From Romanomermis culicivorax (taxonomy: Eukaryota > Nematoda > Enoplea > Mermithida > Mermithidae), in contig CAWUHX010000068.1 of the NCBI GenBank assembly GCA_963922205.1, positions 310,001 through 374,000 of the forward strand: 64,000 nt of DNA. Reading direction: 5' to 3'. The notes under the pieces are model-generated. The model worked only from the letters and a program-made list of their open reading frames with translations, was not told the DNA's origin and did not search any database. A program made the translations under genes and the position numbers. Shown piece after piece: positions 24,901 through 36,900 of this stretch (position 1 is the first letter of the stretch; each line of letters opens with the position of its first letter).

Positions 24901-27900
24901 AGTCGGTATTTCTAATTATATATGCATGCGTTTTCCTCAAATTAATCCGCATCTACTATCATTGAACTTTAGTAAGCTAAATGAATTGAACTTTAGTAAG
25001 CTCAATTCTACCGCATTTTTTAGAAAATTTCGACGAAATCGCAGAGAAAGACGTTGCTATTTTACTCATGGAAGTTGTAACAAAAGTGGCTCGTGAAGTA
25101 GATGGGGCGGCCTACGACAAAAATCAAGGTTTCTTTGATTTATGCTATATGAACCTTGTGCATTGCTGTACTTCTAACGTTTTTTGATTTTAAGAAGAAT
25201 TCGCGCGAAATTCGTTGTTGAAATGCCTCCTCGGAAGGAATTCGCCCGTTACAAAAGTATGTTTTGAAAAGTACTATCTGGAGGTAAAGGTGGAAATTTA
25301 CAATTTTCTGTAGTTGAGCGTAAATTACAAATGGCCTCGGGTCTAACCAGACCAGCTTTTCATGAACAAGGGATGTTACGCAGAAAACGGTTCACATGAA
25401 AGTTAGAATTTTGTTGTAGAATTTCTAAACTCGTTATACAAGTTCGCACGACATTCGATCCACATTCATTATAAACGTCGAATCATGAATTCGAATCATT
25501 TGAAAACTATAATTAACTGCTAAAATTCCCAACGAAATTCGTTCGCGCCCAATCAAAAAATTCATGGTGTATAGTTTTCGATTTCCAGATCAGTCAAGTT
25601 TTTGAATTGTTTTAGTTGCAAATATTTATCTTGAACATTCCATTTTCTTTTTTTCATACGATTTGCTCGCTTCAGTTTAAAATTTTGTCCGTCCCCTTGG
25701 GATTTCGTCATATGTCAATTTCTTGTCTATCACTGAGAAAAATCTCAATTTTCCGGCTCTTCGCGCCGCGCTGGTCATGAGTGCCATTAGCATACCTCCG
25801 CTTACTAATTAACCTTCGACAATTCAATCGACTGAATTACCTCATCACTTTTTTTATTAGTTAAAAGTCAATATTTTGCTCATAAATGAGATTTTCCATT
25901 AATCTTTACAATTTTTTCTCTCGTCTCGCTTGGACACCATTGTTTCCTAGGGTCTTTTGAGGAAAAATTTGGGAATGAGGTAAAAATTTTTGGCATGGTT
26001 TTCATTGTGGAAAAGGTTTTTTTGTTTAAAACCGAAAAGATGCATTTTGGAGAACCTCAGAAGGTCAAAACCTCAAAATTTTCCGACGCTTCGAGTAGTG
26101 TTAGGCGGCTGTGGATGTTGGATGGAACTGACCTTTGGGTTAATACGAAAGAAGTTGCAGCAAGCAATTCAACCACAAACTAACAAACCAAAAACAATTT
26201 GTAACTCCCTCCGAACTCTCAGATACCTTACCAGGAAACTCTAAACCTACCGCAGAACACCTTGATTTCTGCAAAAGAAATTCCTACCCTCGTCTCCACT
26301 CTCCTATTATGAGATCCTTCTGATCCCACAAAACAAAACAAGTCACCGTGGTGAGCTTGTTTTGGGTACCAAACTGACGTCGCCAATACGATAAAAATAT
26401 AAAGTAAAAACGATGACGGACTCTCCAAAAACACAATGAAAACTTCACCGAAAAACACGCGAATAGCAGCCGCAAAATTATATGCAAATTTATCATCTCT
26501 GCCACTTCACCCACAGTAACCCTAACAACCGGTCATCAGTATAACAGTCATTGTTTTCTATCAGGCGCAGCCGTTATCATAGCTACTTCCACTTACTAAT
26601 TAACCTTCAACATGTTCTATCAATTGAATTATACAGGGTGAGCCAAAAAAGGCGACCAGTACTGATTTTCATAGTTTTGAAATGAGTGAAGCTTTTTTAA
26701 TTCGGTTTGCTACCGTCGACAGGTAAAACATTTGGCATAAAAACTCAAGGTTTTAGCCAGATTTCTCAAATATTCAATCAAAAATACTAAATGTCAATTT
26801 TTTTTGCAATAACGAGAAAAAATTGACAAGAATTAACATGTTTTACAACGAAAAAAGTAAAATAGATAATCATAAGGACCATATAACAGCTGAAAACTAC
26901 AAGAGAGCTGTTTTAGAGTGTCCTACTTTCTATTTCACCAAAAATTTTAATCGTTTTTCGAACTGGTCAATGACAGAATTGAATTTTGTTTTGATTTTTA
27001 TCTTTTTCCAGTTTCAGAACAAAAGATCTTGATTTTGGCGAAATTTTGCCCATATTGAAGCAAGAAGTTTCTGACTTCAAATTACGTGTAAATTACAAAT
27101 CTAGGTGATTTTTAAACTATTATTGTGTGTAAACACATTTACAAAACTTTTTCCACCATGGGACACCATTTACATTGATTTCACAACTTTTAATTTTTGG
27201 AAAATGACAACTTTTACGAAAATTTCTATTTGTACAAAAACTATAAGTGCCAAGAGCATAAAATTTGGCCCTTCTAACAAAGAGAAGCAGGGAATTCCAA
27301 TGCAGCAATCCGCATTAAAAAAGCTTTATCCATTCGAAAGTTATGGACGTCAGCACCGGTCACCTTTTTTGTCTCACTCTCTACTTCATCTCGTTTTTAC
27401 TACATAGTCGAGAGCCAATATTTTGCAGATATTAGAGATTTTTCATCACTTCCTAAAATTTTATTCTGTCGCTTCGTTTGGAGTTTCCCAAGCCTTTTGA
27501 AACGTGAACCTTCGCAATCTGCATTGAAAAACGATAAAATCGTAATTCTAAGACTGTAAATTTAGAGCAACTGCGAACATTCATTTTCCAGCATTTTGGA
27601 ACACAAAATTCGAAAATTTTTCGCGTGTCCCCATGGCTCTTCTTGTAGAGCTTTCCGGAATCACTTGTCGTTTGACCATTCCAAAGATGAGAGTATTTGT
27701 CCACAAAAAAGAGGATTTTAACTCTGACAAATGTTGTCTTATCACAATGATAACAGACTCTTTCATTGCACATAGATATTCTCATCAAATATTCTATTTG
27801 TTCCAGTCACCATTTTGATGATTGAGAACTTAATTTTCTAGAAGTGAATTTTTCCGTTTCTCAATAGTTTAAGTATACTTTATTTTTTATCATCACTTAT

Positions 27901-30900
27901 TTTCATCATTCTCAGTTTATACTCTTGTTTGTAAGGACACACCCGGTACATCGCCCGTCCTAAAATGTGGCACTTCAATTGCTGGCCTCAAGCGCTCGAC
28001 GTCGGCTGCCGAACGCTCGCCCGTTCGTAAACGTCAACGGAAAAGTTTAACATCGTCGACGACTATAACTTTGCCGTCGTCGTCGTCCAGCGCTGCGACG
28101 CCCATGTCGCCGTTTCTCGGCTCAATGCCCATCACGAAAATAGAACCGCCAGGGCCGCGCAGCGCGACGCAAAACGTCGCCGCGGCGCACGCAGAAATGG
28201 CGACGGCTTACGCGGCTTTTTTGCATCAATTAGCGATTAAATTGCAGCAATTGTCGGTCACTAGTAAAGCGGCTGTCCTGGGCGAACCGGCGCCAAGAAG
28301 GGACGCTTTCGTCATTCAGCAAGGCGTGACGCAGCTGGCGGACAAAGTTGGTACGTTTTGTTGCGTTCCTATTTATTTTTTGCTGACCCGAAAAGTAATT
28401 CTTGACACAAGAGACTTCACTTCGAAGCCGAATACTCCCCCCATCTCAACCTGATCTTGATGTATATCAGGGTTTTTTTCCGCACGCCTTCATCCGCACC
28501 GTGCGGAAATGACCCAAAATTTTTTCCGCACACGAAAATTTTTTCCGTTCGAAGTTTAAATCATTTGAAAAATGTGTGAAATGAGCGAAAATTATAGATT
28601 GCTAAGAAAATAATGGAAAGTATCCGTTTTTCTAGCTCAAAAACATTGTTTTAGATTGATTGAGGAAAATTAATAGTTGCTGCTGTCATTTCTGTGATTA
28701 GAGCTGAAGATTTATAGATTTCAATTGATTGAATTTCTACATTTTTATATTCTAGAATGCTGGAAAATGAGCCTTTTCAACCTTTATCTCTAAAATAAAA
28801 GGTTTGCATTTTCAGTCGAAAATCGTGTAGTTTCTAAATGACAAAATTTGTGTTAACAAAGTTCAGAAAACTTCAACTGAGAGAAAGAATTCATGAAGAT
28901 CAATATTAAATCTCAATTTTCAACAAAATCCGAACCTATAGTCCAGTCTGCCCCATGGGGAGGGGTATGAGGGGGGTATTACCCCTACCCACAGTCCTTA
29001 AAATTGATCACTATTCACCAAATTTAGAGACAAAATGACGTGTTTAGTGGACATTTAGCTACACTACCCCCGCAAATTTTCAATTTTACCCCTACCTGAA
29101 AAATCTGACCTTGGGGACCCCTGCTATAGTCCGTCTTTTACAAAATGCATCCAAATTGAAAAAGTAACACGAATCAGTACTGTCGTATAAATCTTTAACA
29201 TAGAGCTCTTGCTTTAAAATTTCTCACTCGAAAAATTTTAAAGGTTAGGTCAGTATGCTCACAAATTTGCAGTCCTATATGATATATTGTTTTTCAGAAA
29301 ATCGTGAAAATCTGAAATACTACTTGCTTTCCACTTTCATAGTTAGAAGTATTTCAAGAAAAAAAGACTATAATACTGAAGATTACTAATTGATGAATGG
29401 GATGAGAAACTTCAAATCATGAAAACCATGCACACTTAACTTCTGATGCGTCACACCAGGGAATTTTTGAACAAAGGAGCTACTGAAATGTTGGAGAATG
29501 TATTCTAGAGATAATTTGTAATACTTTCGGTTTAGATTTTTCCTAGAAAAATGATGGTATTAAATAAATGTGTGGAGAAATGTAGGAAAAATCAGCAAAT
29601 TCATATGAAAATTCCAATTCACACTACAAAGTGACGAGTTTTACTCACTCTAGCAGAGACATAAAGATTGATGGAAACAATCAGGGACAACCGAGAAATC
29701 AAACTAAATTCCTTTTTGGCTGTGCTTCAGCTTAATTGTAGTTAATATTATAAATTATTTTCATGGCCGGCGCGGAGCGCCGGAAAAATTAGAGATTTTG
29801 ACCATCTAAATTGCACCAAAATGCATCTTTTCATCAATGAAAGCAGTAGAAACGCCCAAAGAAGTTTCCGTTCTGTGCGGAAAATGCCCAAAAATTTTTC
29901 CGCACAGCCCAAAAAAAGTCCGCACTGTGCGGAAAAAACCCTGATGTATATACATGTCTGGCATTTGTTTGTTGTAGTAATGTCATCTATCAACGAATTT
30001 TTTATCAATTTTAAAAAAGATTTTGCAGTTACTTCTTTATTAGAATGAACGAATTTGTATTGTCTTAAAATTTTCCTCCTATATGTTTCATTTTTTCAAG
30101 CGTTTTACAGAATTCCAACTAAGTTACATTGAAATCGGCTCTGCACAATGTGCTGATGTTTTCAGTCAGCAATGTATATAGTATCGTCAAGTACCTATAT
30201 AGTTTTTTTGTACGAGAAGAACATATTTTGCTCCGTACACAGATTTTTCCTTGCGCAACATACAAATTTTTTCGACATTACCCGGTCAGAAAAACTTCTT
30301 TTGACTTTAAAATCAGAAAACTGCGGATAATTTCCCGGCTCCTCGCGCCATATTTAATTTCATAATTCTTCAGATTGGTCTATCCACTGTTTTTTCAACA
30401 AATCATGCTTTTGGGAGCAAAAAAATTTGAAAGAGGAAAAAATGTTGACAGTCCGACATGCAAAAGACAAATTGTGGTGCATTTTAGATGTCAAAATCTC
30501 AATTTTTCCCACTATTTTGAAGCTTTTGAACACAAAGTAAAGTTTGAATTCAGAAACTTCATGGTGGAATTATTTTCACAACTTTGAACTTCAACTTCTA
30601 GTTTTTCAAACTTATGAAAGTATGAGTATATTTTTTTAATCTGTAAAATAATAAAGATATGGTTTTAAACAGAAAATTTCCACTTCCCGTTTCTCGAATA
30701 AGTTATCCTTAAATTGATTTTCTAGCATTTTAGAGTGTCAGAACCTAAAAAATTTTTGGCGCGTAGCGGGAAAGATGAGAGAGAATAGGAGAAATAAGAA
30801 CTGAAGCTGCGTTTTTCTTTCAGTATCTACAGTATACTTCTCTGCGTGTGAAGGACATGGACTAAGTACTTTCTGGAATATAATTTGTGCAAAAAATACA

Positions 30901-33900
30901 CAAAAAATCGTTTTTTTCTCAATTTTTGAAATGAAATTTTCTGAGTAAAAAAGATTTTTCGACCGATTTTTGTGCAGGCACAAAGAGTCTTTTACGAAAA
31001 ACAGTTCCAGAAAGCCAAAAAATCCAACTATAAATCAATTTTTTCGTAAATTCAAGTAAAAATGATTAAAGCGCATCAATTTTAAGCTGAAAACAGGCAA
31101 TCAATCGAAAATGTGGATTCTTCAAATCATCAGTTTCTAATCGCAAATGTCTTACAATATTTTTCCAACCTGAACAATCTAAAAACTCGTTCGCATAATA
31201 AATTACTACTGGAATTATGCACGTTTACGCTCGAAGATCACAAATTTATTATTTCATTCACTCAATCAAACTGCATAATTTGCTTATAAATAGGGATGTC
31301 CCAGGCACCGGCGCCAGTACCATGTTATCTGACACCGGCCGGTGCCTGAGGTTTTTTTTCACAGATACTTTAATTTTGGTGAAACGTGTTTCAATAACTA
31401 CAAAAAACCTTATTTTCTGCAACCGATATGGACTGTTGATCAAAGCAAATAAAATTCACGATTTTTTGAACTAAAACTTCTGAACTATCATGGTCAATGT
31501 CCCAAGTTTCTATGAATCTGGTTTCTAATGTCATTCGATTGCCGCTAATTGTATTTCTTCCCTGTTTGAACCTTAATTTTACTTTTTCTGTAGCTTTTTA
31601 CTTGACTAAATATTTCATAGCTGTTGATAGGTTGCCTGCCAAGTGCTTCTTGAAGCTGCTGCGCCCAATTCCTTGTTTATCTTGAACACCTCGACTAATT
31701 TCTTTAGTGCAATAGTTGCATTTTGCTTTGGTTTCATTGGTTGTCAGAATAGTAAAAAAGTTTCATAAAGCAGCAGAGTTCCTATAGCTAATTTAATTTA
31801 TAATGACAGGTGCAGCGAAAACTAAATAATATATACAATTTGATACACAATTTTCGCTTGGCGGAAATCTTCATGTTAAAAATGCTTAATTTCTATCTAA
31901 GAATGGGAACGGCCGATATCATTGAAAAATGTCAAACTTATTCACTTTCGATTTGGACAGAACTGCGTTGATTACCTGAGTTCTATTTGAGAGATTGATC
32001 GAAGGTTTTGTTGCTTACTGACAAATTGTTGCTTACTGACAAAAAAATTTCTCATTGATTAGAGTAATAAGCTCTATTAGCGTTTTCATTATTGAACTTA
32101 CTTTGATGGGATTACTGCATCGATCATCTCAAAATCAATGGAGTATATGTATGAGTAATCATTCTCCAGACTGTATTTTTCAACTTAATTAAAGAATGTT
32201 ATCTGCGAAAAACAAAACAGTATTGTATACCAAAGTCACTTATAGAAAGAAAATTGGTAATGATAAAAGGACACAAAAAAGTCATATGTAATGGGTAAAA
32301 AATCATGTAAGGTTGGCACCGGCACCGGCAAAAAAGGCGGCATCGGGACATCCCTAATCAGCGATACTGTATATCCATTATTGTTTCAATTTTACCCTGT
32401 TTTTTTCTTTAATTTAGTACAACTTTTCGAAAAACCACCGAGAGTGCTCTCCAAGCGAAAAACAGGAACTCTGAAATTGTCTTTCACACCGGATTTTTAT
32501 CGCCACCGATTCGCTCCTCATAAAATTCGAGCGCCGATCAAAATAGAACCACCTCATGTGATCAATCCTAACGGTCAAACGAACCCCGCCCTTTCGGCTG
32601 GAAATTTCAGTCGTATAACGTCGATAGGAATGCGGTAAATTTTCATGTATTTTCTGCTTGTCACAATTATAGTGAAACCATTTGGAGCGATAATGCTTTT
32701 TCGGAGAACAATGGAAGTCAAACCGTTCTTTTGTGAAATTTTTTACCCGTCGCCGAACGGACGGCAGTTCTTGAAATTATGTTATGGAGTTGTTCATAAA
32801 TATTGAATGTTTATCGACAGCCTGGTTTTTGTTGTAGCTGCGATTCACCGGACGATCTAGTTGTTGGACCGCCGAACGAATTCGACGAAGATTTAAGCGC
32901 CACTTCTTATCCTGCCCTTAAACCCAATCTTACGCATGCTAACACCAACGATAATTTCACCATCCAAGATGGTCGGTTGTCGCCCAATTTTCGTATTACA
33001 GCGCATTTACCCGTCAGGGCTCAACCGGCCGATCCACCGATGGCCGCTTTTGAACATATGGTAATTTGGAGTAATGTACATGAGCCAGATCTGAATAGTG
33101 TGCTCGTATTTTAAATCATTCAGTCAGGCAGTGCTGTCATTTATAGTTAGAAGGCCCAAAATGAGCTAGTCAACCAACTAAAGTTTTTGTTGATTAGCAG
33201 TAAAGAATGCAAGAATCATAAATTGCGAGCTTTTTGAAATCAGTCAGCCCAAAATTCAAAAATCAAGCAACCAACCGAAAATTTACATTTTCAACCAGCA
33301 AGAACTACTGTCATTGCTCAAAAAAAGAAACTTGCGTTATTACATTTTTATGTAATAATGCAGCTTTCTTTTTTTCAGATTTTGAAACGTTATTTATCAC
33401 TTTTTTGTATTTGCTTCTTGAAATAAATTACATACACTGTAATGAATGACTAAGATTTTTTACAGTTTCTCAAGCCTTCCGTTCTACATTCAGATTCGCT
33501 CCGGCTTCTATCACAGGCACGTCCATACGCAAACTAAGCGGAAAGATGACACTGTTTCTGTAACGTTGACTTTAACACGAGATGCGTCCTCCGATATCAG
33601 GCGCGTTTTGGTTGGTTTAGCTTCGTTGCTGGGTTTGGACGGTCCTTCTTCATTGGACTACGAATTAAGATTGGATACGCCCCCTTCAAGCCCCGCGCTC
33701 AGGAGTAAACTTCGTATTCAATCTTTTTTGGCGCTTTCGTATAATCTACCATTTTATAGTCAAAGAAGAAAGAGATGACAAAATATTGTGCAAGATGTGC
33801 CATGTGTCAATCACCGAGCAAGGTGGAGTTAAGAAAAAATGGTCGGAGCTAGGGTTGAAACCCAATTTTGAGGTGATGCAGCTTTTGTTCATATTTTCGT

Positions 33901-36900
33901 TTAAAAAATCATTATCTTCTCTTTTTAGGAAGGTGAAGAAGCTTTATTTTGCAGCTCCGCGTGTTTCAAAAGATTTTCATGTGAAAAGTTAGCTGCCGAA
34001 CGTAAAATGGTACATAATTTTTTGGCTATCAGAGATTGTGTGATTTTTTTGATATTTTCCCAGGACATGGTTAGATTTCCACAGATTTAGTGAGCGTGAA
34101 GTCAAATTTTTTAATTATTCGACTCCCCGCTGGAAATATTAAATATTTTCCTCTTGTGATGTGATTATTGATACCAGTATTTCAATTTAATGTTTTAAAT
34201 GACTTGACCAATAGTTTTCAAACATGATAGGGTTCTCAATCGAAATTGCTGATTAATCTGGAAACAAGAACGTCAATTTTTCAGAAGGATCCGGGAGTAT
34301 TCGTTAAAAGAGTGATTATAGAACGAATAGTCATAAATTACATGAAATTTCTTTTTTATCAGATGAATCTCAGCGATCCATCAACTTCAAAAGCTTTATT
34401 GCCCAATTGTCATTCCTCTTTGGACGAAGTTATAAGTTTTGTCGTCGAAGGAGGCGGAGCCAAGATTGCGGCGGCAATCGCCGCTTCTGCTCCTACGACT
34501 CAGCAGACATCAACAGCCGTCACCTCTGGTGCGTCGTCGCTGCCGTTAGTTCAGCGATTTTCTAAACCTTACAACGGTCAAACGATACTCGAACAAGCGA
34601 TTAACGCCCGCGATTTGTTGACTGGAGCACGGAGCATTTTTGGCGTCGTTAGTGATTATTCTATCGCCAAAAGCGAAACGGTAAACTTTGTAACTGTATG
34701 TAGTAGACAAATGTTTCACGAAGTGTGTAGAATGTTTTAGATTCAGTTGTCAATATTTAAGGACACCCTGTTCGCTGCGCAAATCAAATGGAAAGGTTCA
34801 AAATGGCGCATTTGGACCATCGCGGATAACGCTAAATTACAAGCGCAAGAATATGACATCCAGCAGGTGAAAAATCTGAATTATAGGACTGTGTATCGTT
34901 CGATCGAGAGGATCAAAGAAAATAATTTTATCCTCTGACAACGTTATTAGATTAATTTGTAGTAGACTTCAAACGTTTTCTACACAATTGTGCGCATTTC
35001 TTCTTTCTACTTGTCGGATCAATTGTACATAGAATTCGTCATTTTTTAAAGTTGAGATTATCGCTACAATTGGTGCTCTATCGCCGTAACGAATCTGCTG
35101 ACAATTTGACTCGGGATAAGAGGAAGTGTGAATTTTGCGGCGGCCGAGGCGACGATGAATCCGAACGTTGTGGAAGGTAGAATTTTATTGACATATGTAC
35201 ATAAAGTATAAATTACTCTGTTCAGAATTGATTTGTTTCCATCTAGTACGGTAGGCTGAAATTCGGAGAGCCATTTATTTTAGTCTTTTTGATTTATTTT
35301 AGCTTCTAAATCCCCAAACGAAAACTTTGAACGATACTTAGCGATTAAACCTACTCAAGATATAGCCGATTTTTAGGCATGATTAGTTTTTAACACATCT
35401 TTGACTTTAAAAGGTCAAACTTTTTTGGGCGGTGTGTCTAAAATCTGATGCTGTGTTCTTCTCCGATCATGTTTTTAAAATAATGATTATATGTATTAAA
35501 ATTATCCATCCTGTAGACGCATTTGTAGACCTGAAAATTTTACAATTTAAAACCCTTAAGCGTTCTCATTCCGTCATTGATCAACGAGAATCACGATTTT
35601 TGACTTTATGTATTGCCAAATTTTGTAATTTTCGTTACATTTAAGGTATCCTGCTTTCGACCGTTAGTTTTTGCTACAGTTTTGACCACCACATCGCAAT
35701 TCAAATAATTTGAGGTTTCTCAGGTTGCAAGCTCTAATTGCAACAAATATATTGAAAGCTTTTTAAACTCTTAATTCTGCCAATGTTTAATTCTTGTGTT
35801 TTTATGTATACATTGTAGCTTTGCCAACTTTATTTTGTCCCCTAAAAATGTCAAAGAATTTTCAGATTATTAAATTTCGACGCCGCTCGTTGGGGGCACG
35901 TCAATTGCGCCCTATGGTCGGCCGAAGTTTACGAAACGGTCGACGGCGGTCTAGTGAACGTCGAACGAGCATTTAGGCATTCCCTGGGTCAATCATGTGC
36001 TTTTTGCCATCGCGACGAACGTTGCGGTGCAACGTTACGCTGCTACAAATTACGCTGCGGTTTGCATTTCCATTTCACTTGCGCTTACGATAATAATTGC
36101 TATTTTTTGCGAAATAAGGTCAGAAATTTTATACGGAGTGGGTCCAAAATTGAGATATCTATCTGAACCAATACTGTCATAGAAGCATTAGTAGGGAATC
36201 ATCAATGTTGAAGTCTTGCGGGTGTCATCTATACAAGAGTTGACGGTAGCCTCGACCCCATGCATAATTCTGGCTCACTTGCATCGGATTTCCATCCCAG
36301 TACGTTTTGAAGTGTCGAAATGTTAGCAAGCGCTGCTTTTTCTACATAGGAATGAATTATTCATAAACATTGTTGAAAATGTCACTTGACTAAGTTCAAT
36401 ACGTGATAGAATGTACTAACAAGGGTAAAGATCTTCAGATTCAAATTCCAAATACGCGTCAAGTGCATCCGATAGCTCGTAGGCATGATAGTACTTACTG
36501 TCACAATAATCTTTTTGGCCCATATGTCATGTTTAACCATTAAGTTTGCTCAAATGTGTTCTAGATTTGTAAGTTCTGCAATATCTAATCTCAAAGGCGG
36601 GGAAAATTTAAAAGATGCTGGAAGATGCATTATACAGGGCATTTTGAACACCACATAAATGTACATTAAAATAAGTGTTCATCTCTGCCTGCATGATCGA
36701 AGGTGCGAGATCAGATTGCCTCCCGGTGTGAAACTTGTCTAATTTCAGCGAACTTCATCGACTGAGATTTTCCATTTGTTTCGTCTATTGTATAGTTGTT
36801 AATGTCGGATAGTCTTAGGTTACAACTTTCAATTGTTCAGCACATTTATGCAGATTCCGGTTTGCAGAATTTCTGTGAGCAAAAAAATAACATGCACAGT

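Larger units (their letters stand above)
20309..32634 (+). other. KMT2C exons 22-28: Gln-rich linker, coiled coil, basic linker
   Basis: Exons: 20309-20687, 21405-21700, 24391-24736, 25024-25128, 25195-25256, 27936-28350 and 32418-32634; phases join throughout. Exon 22 is Gln-rich. Exon 23 encodes a charged coiled coil (LVEYRLVADEQKVLESRLAE, LRRHKKALVFKRKQL) that matches the RKSRKAL region of KMT2C/D. Exons 25-26 are short and could be missed, but their phases bridge exons 24 and 27 exactly. Exon 27 has a Ser-rich basic segment and a helical stretch (AAFLHQLAIKLQQLS). Exon 28 has PIKIEPPHV. The acceptor of exon 24 has a tandem TAGCAG, allowing one optional Gln. Confidence 0.82.
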
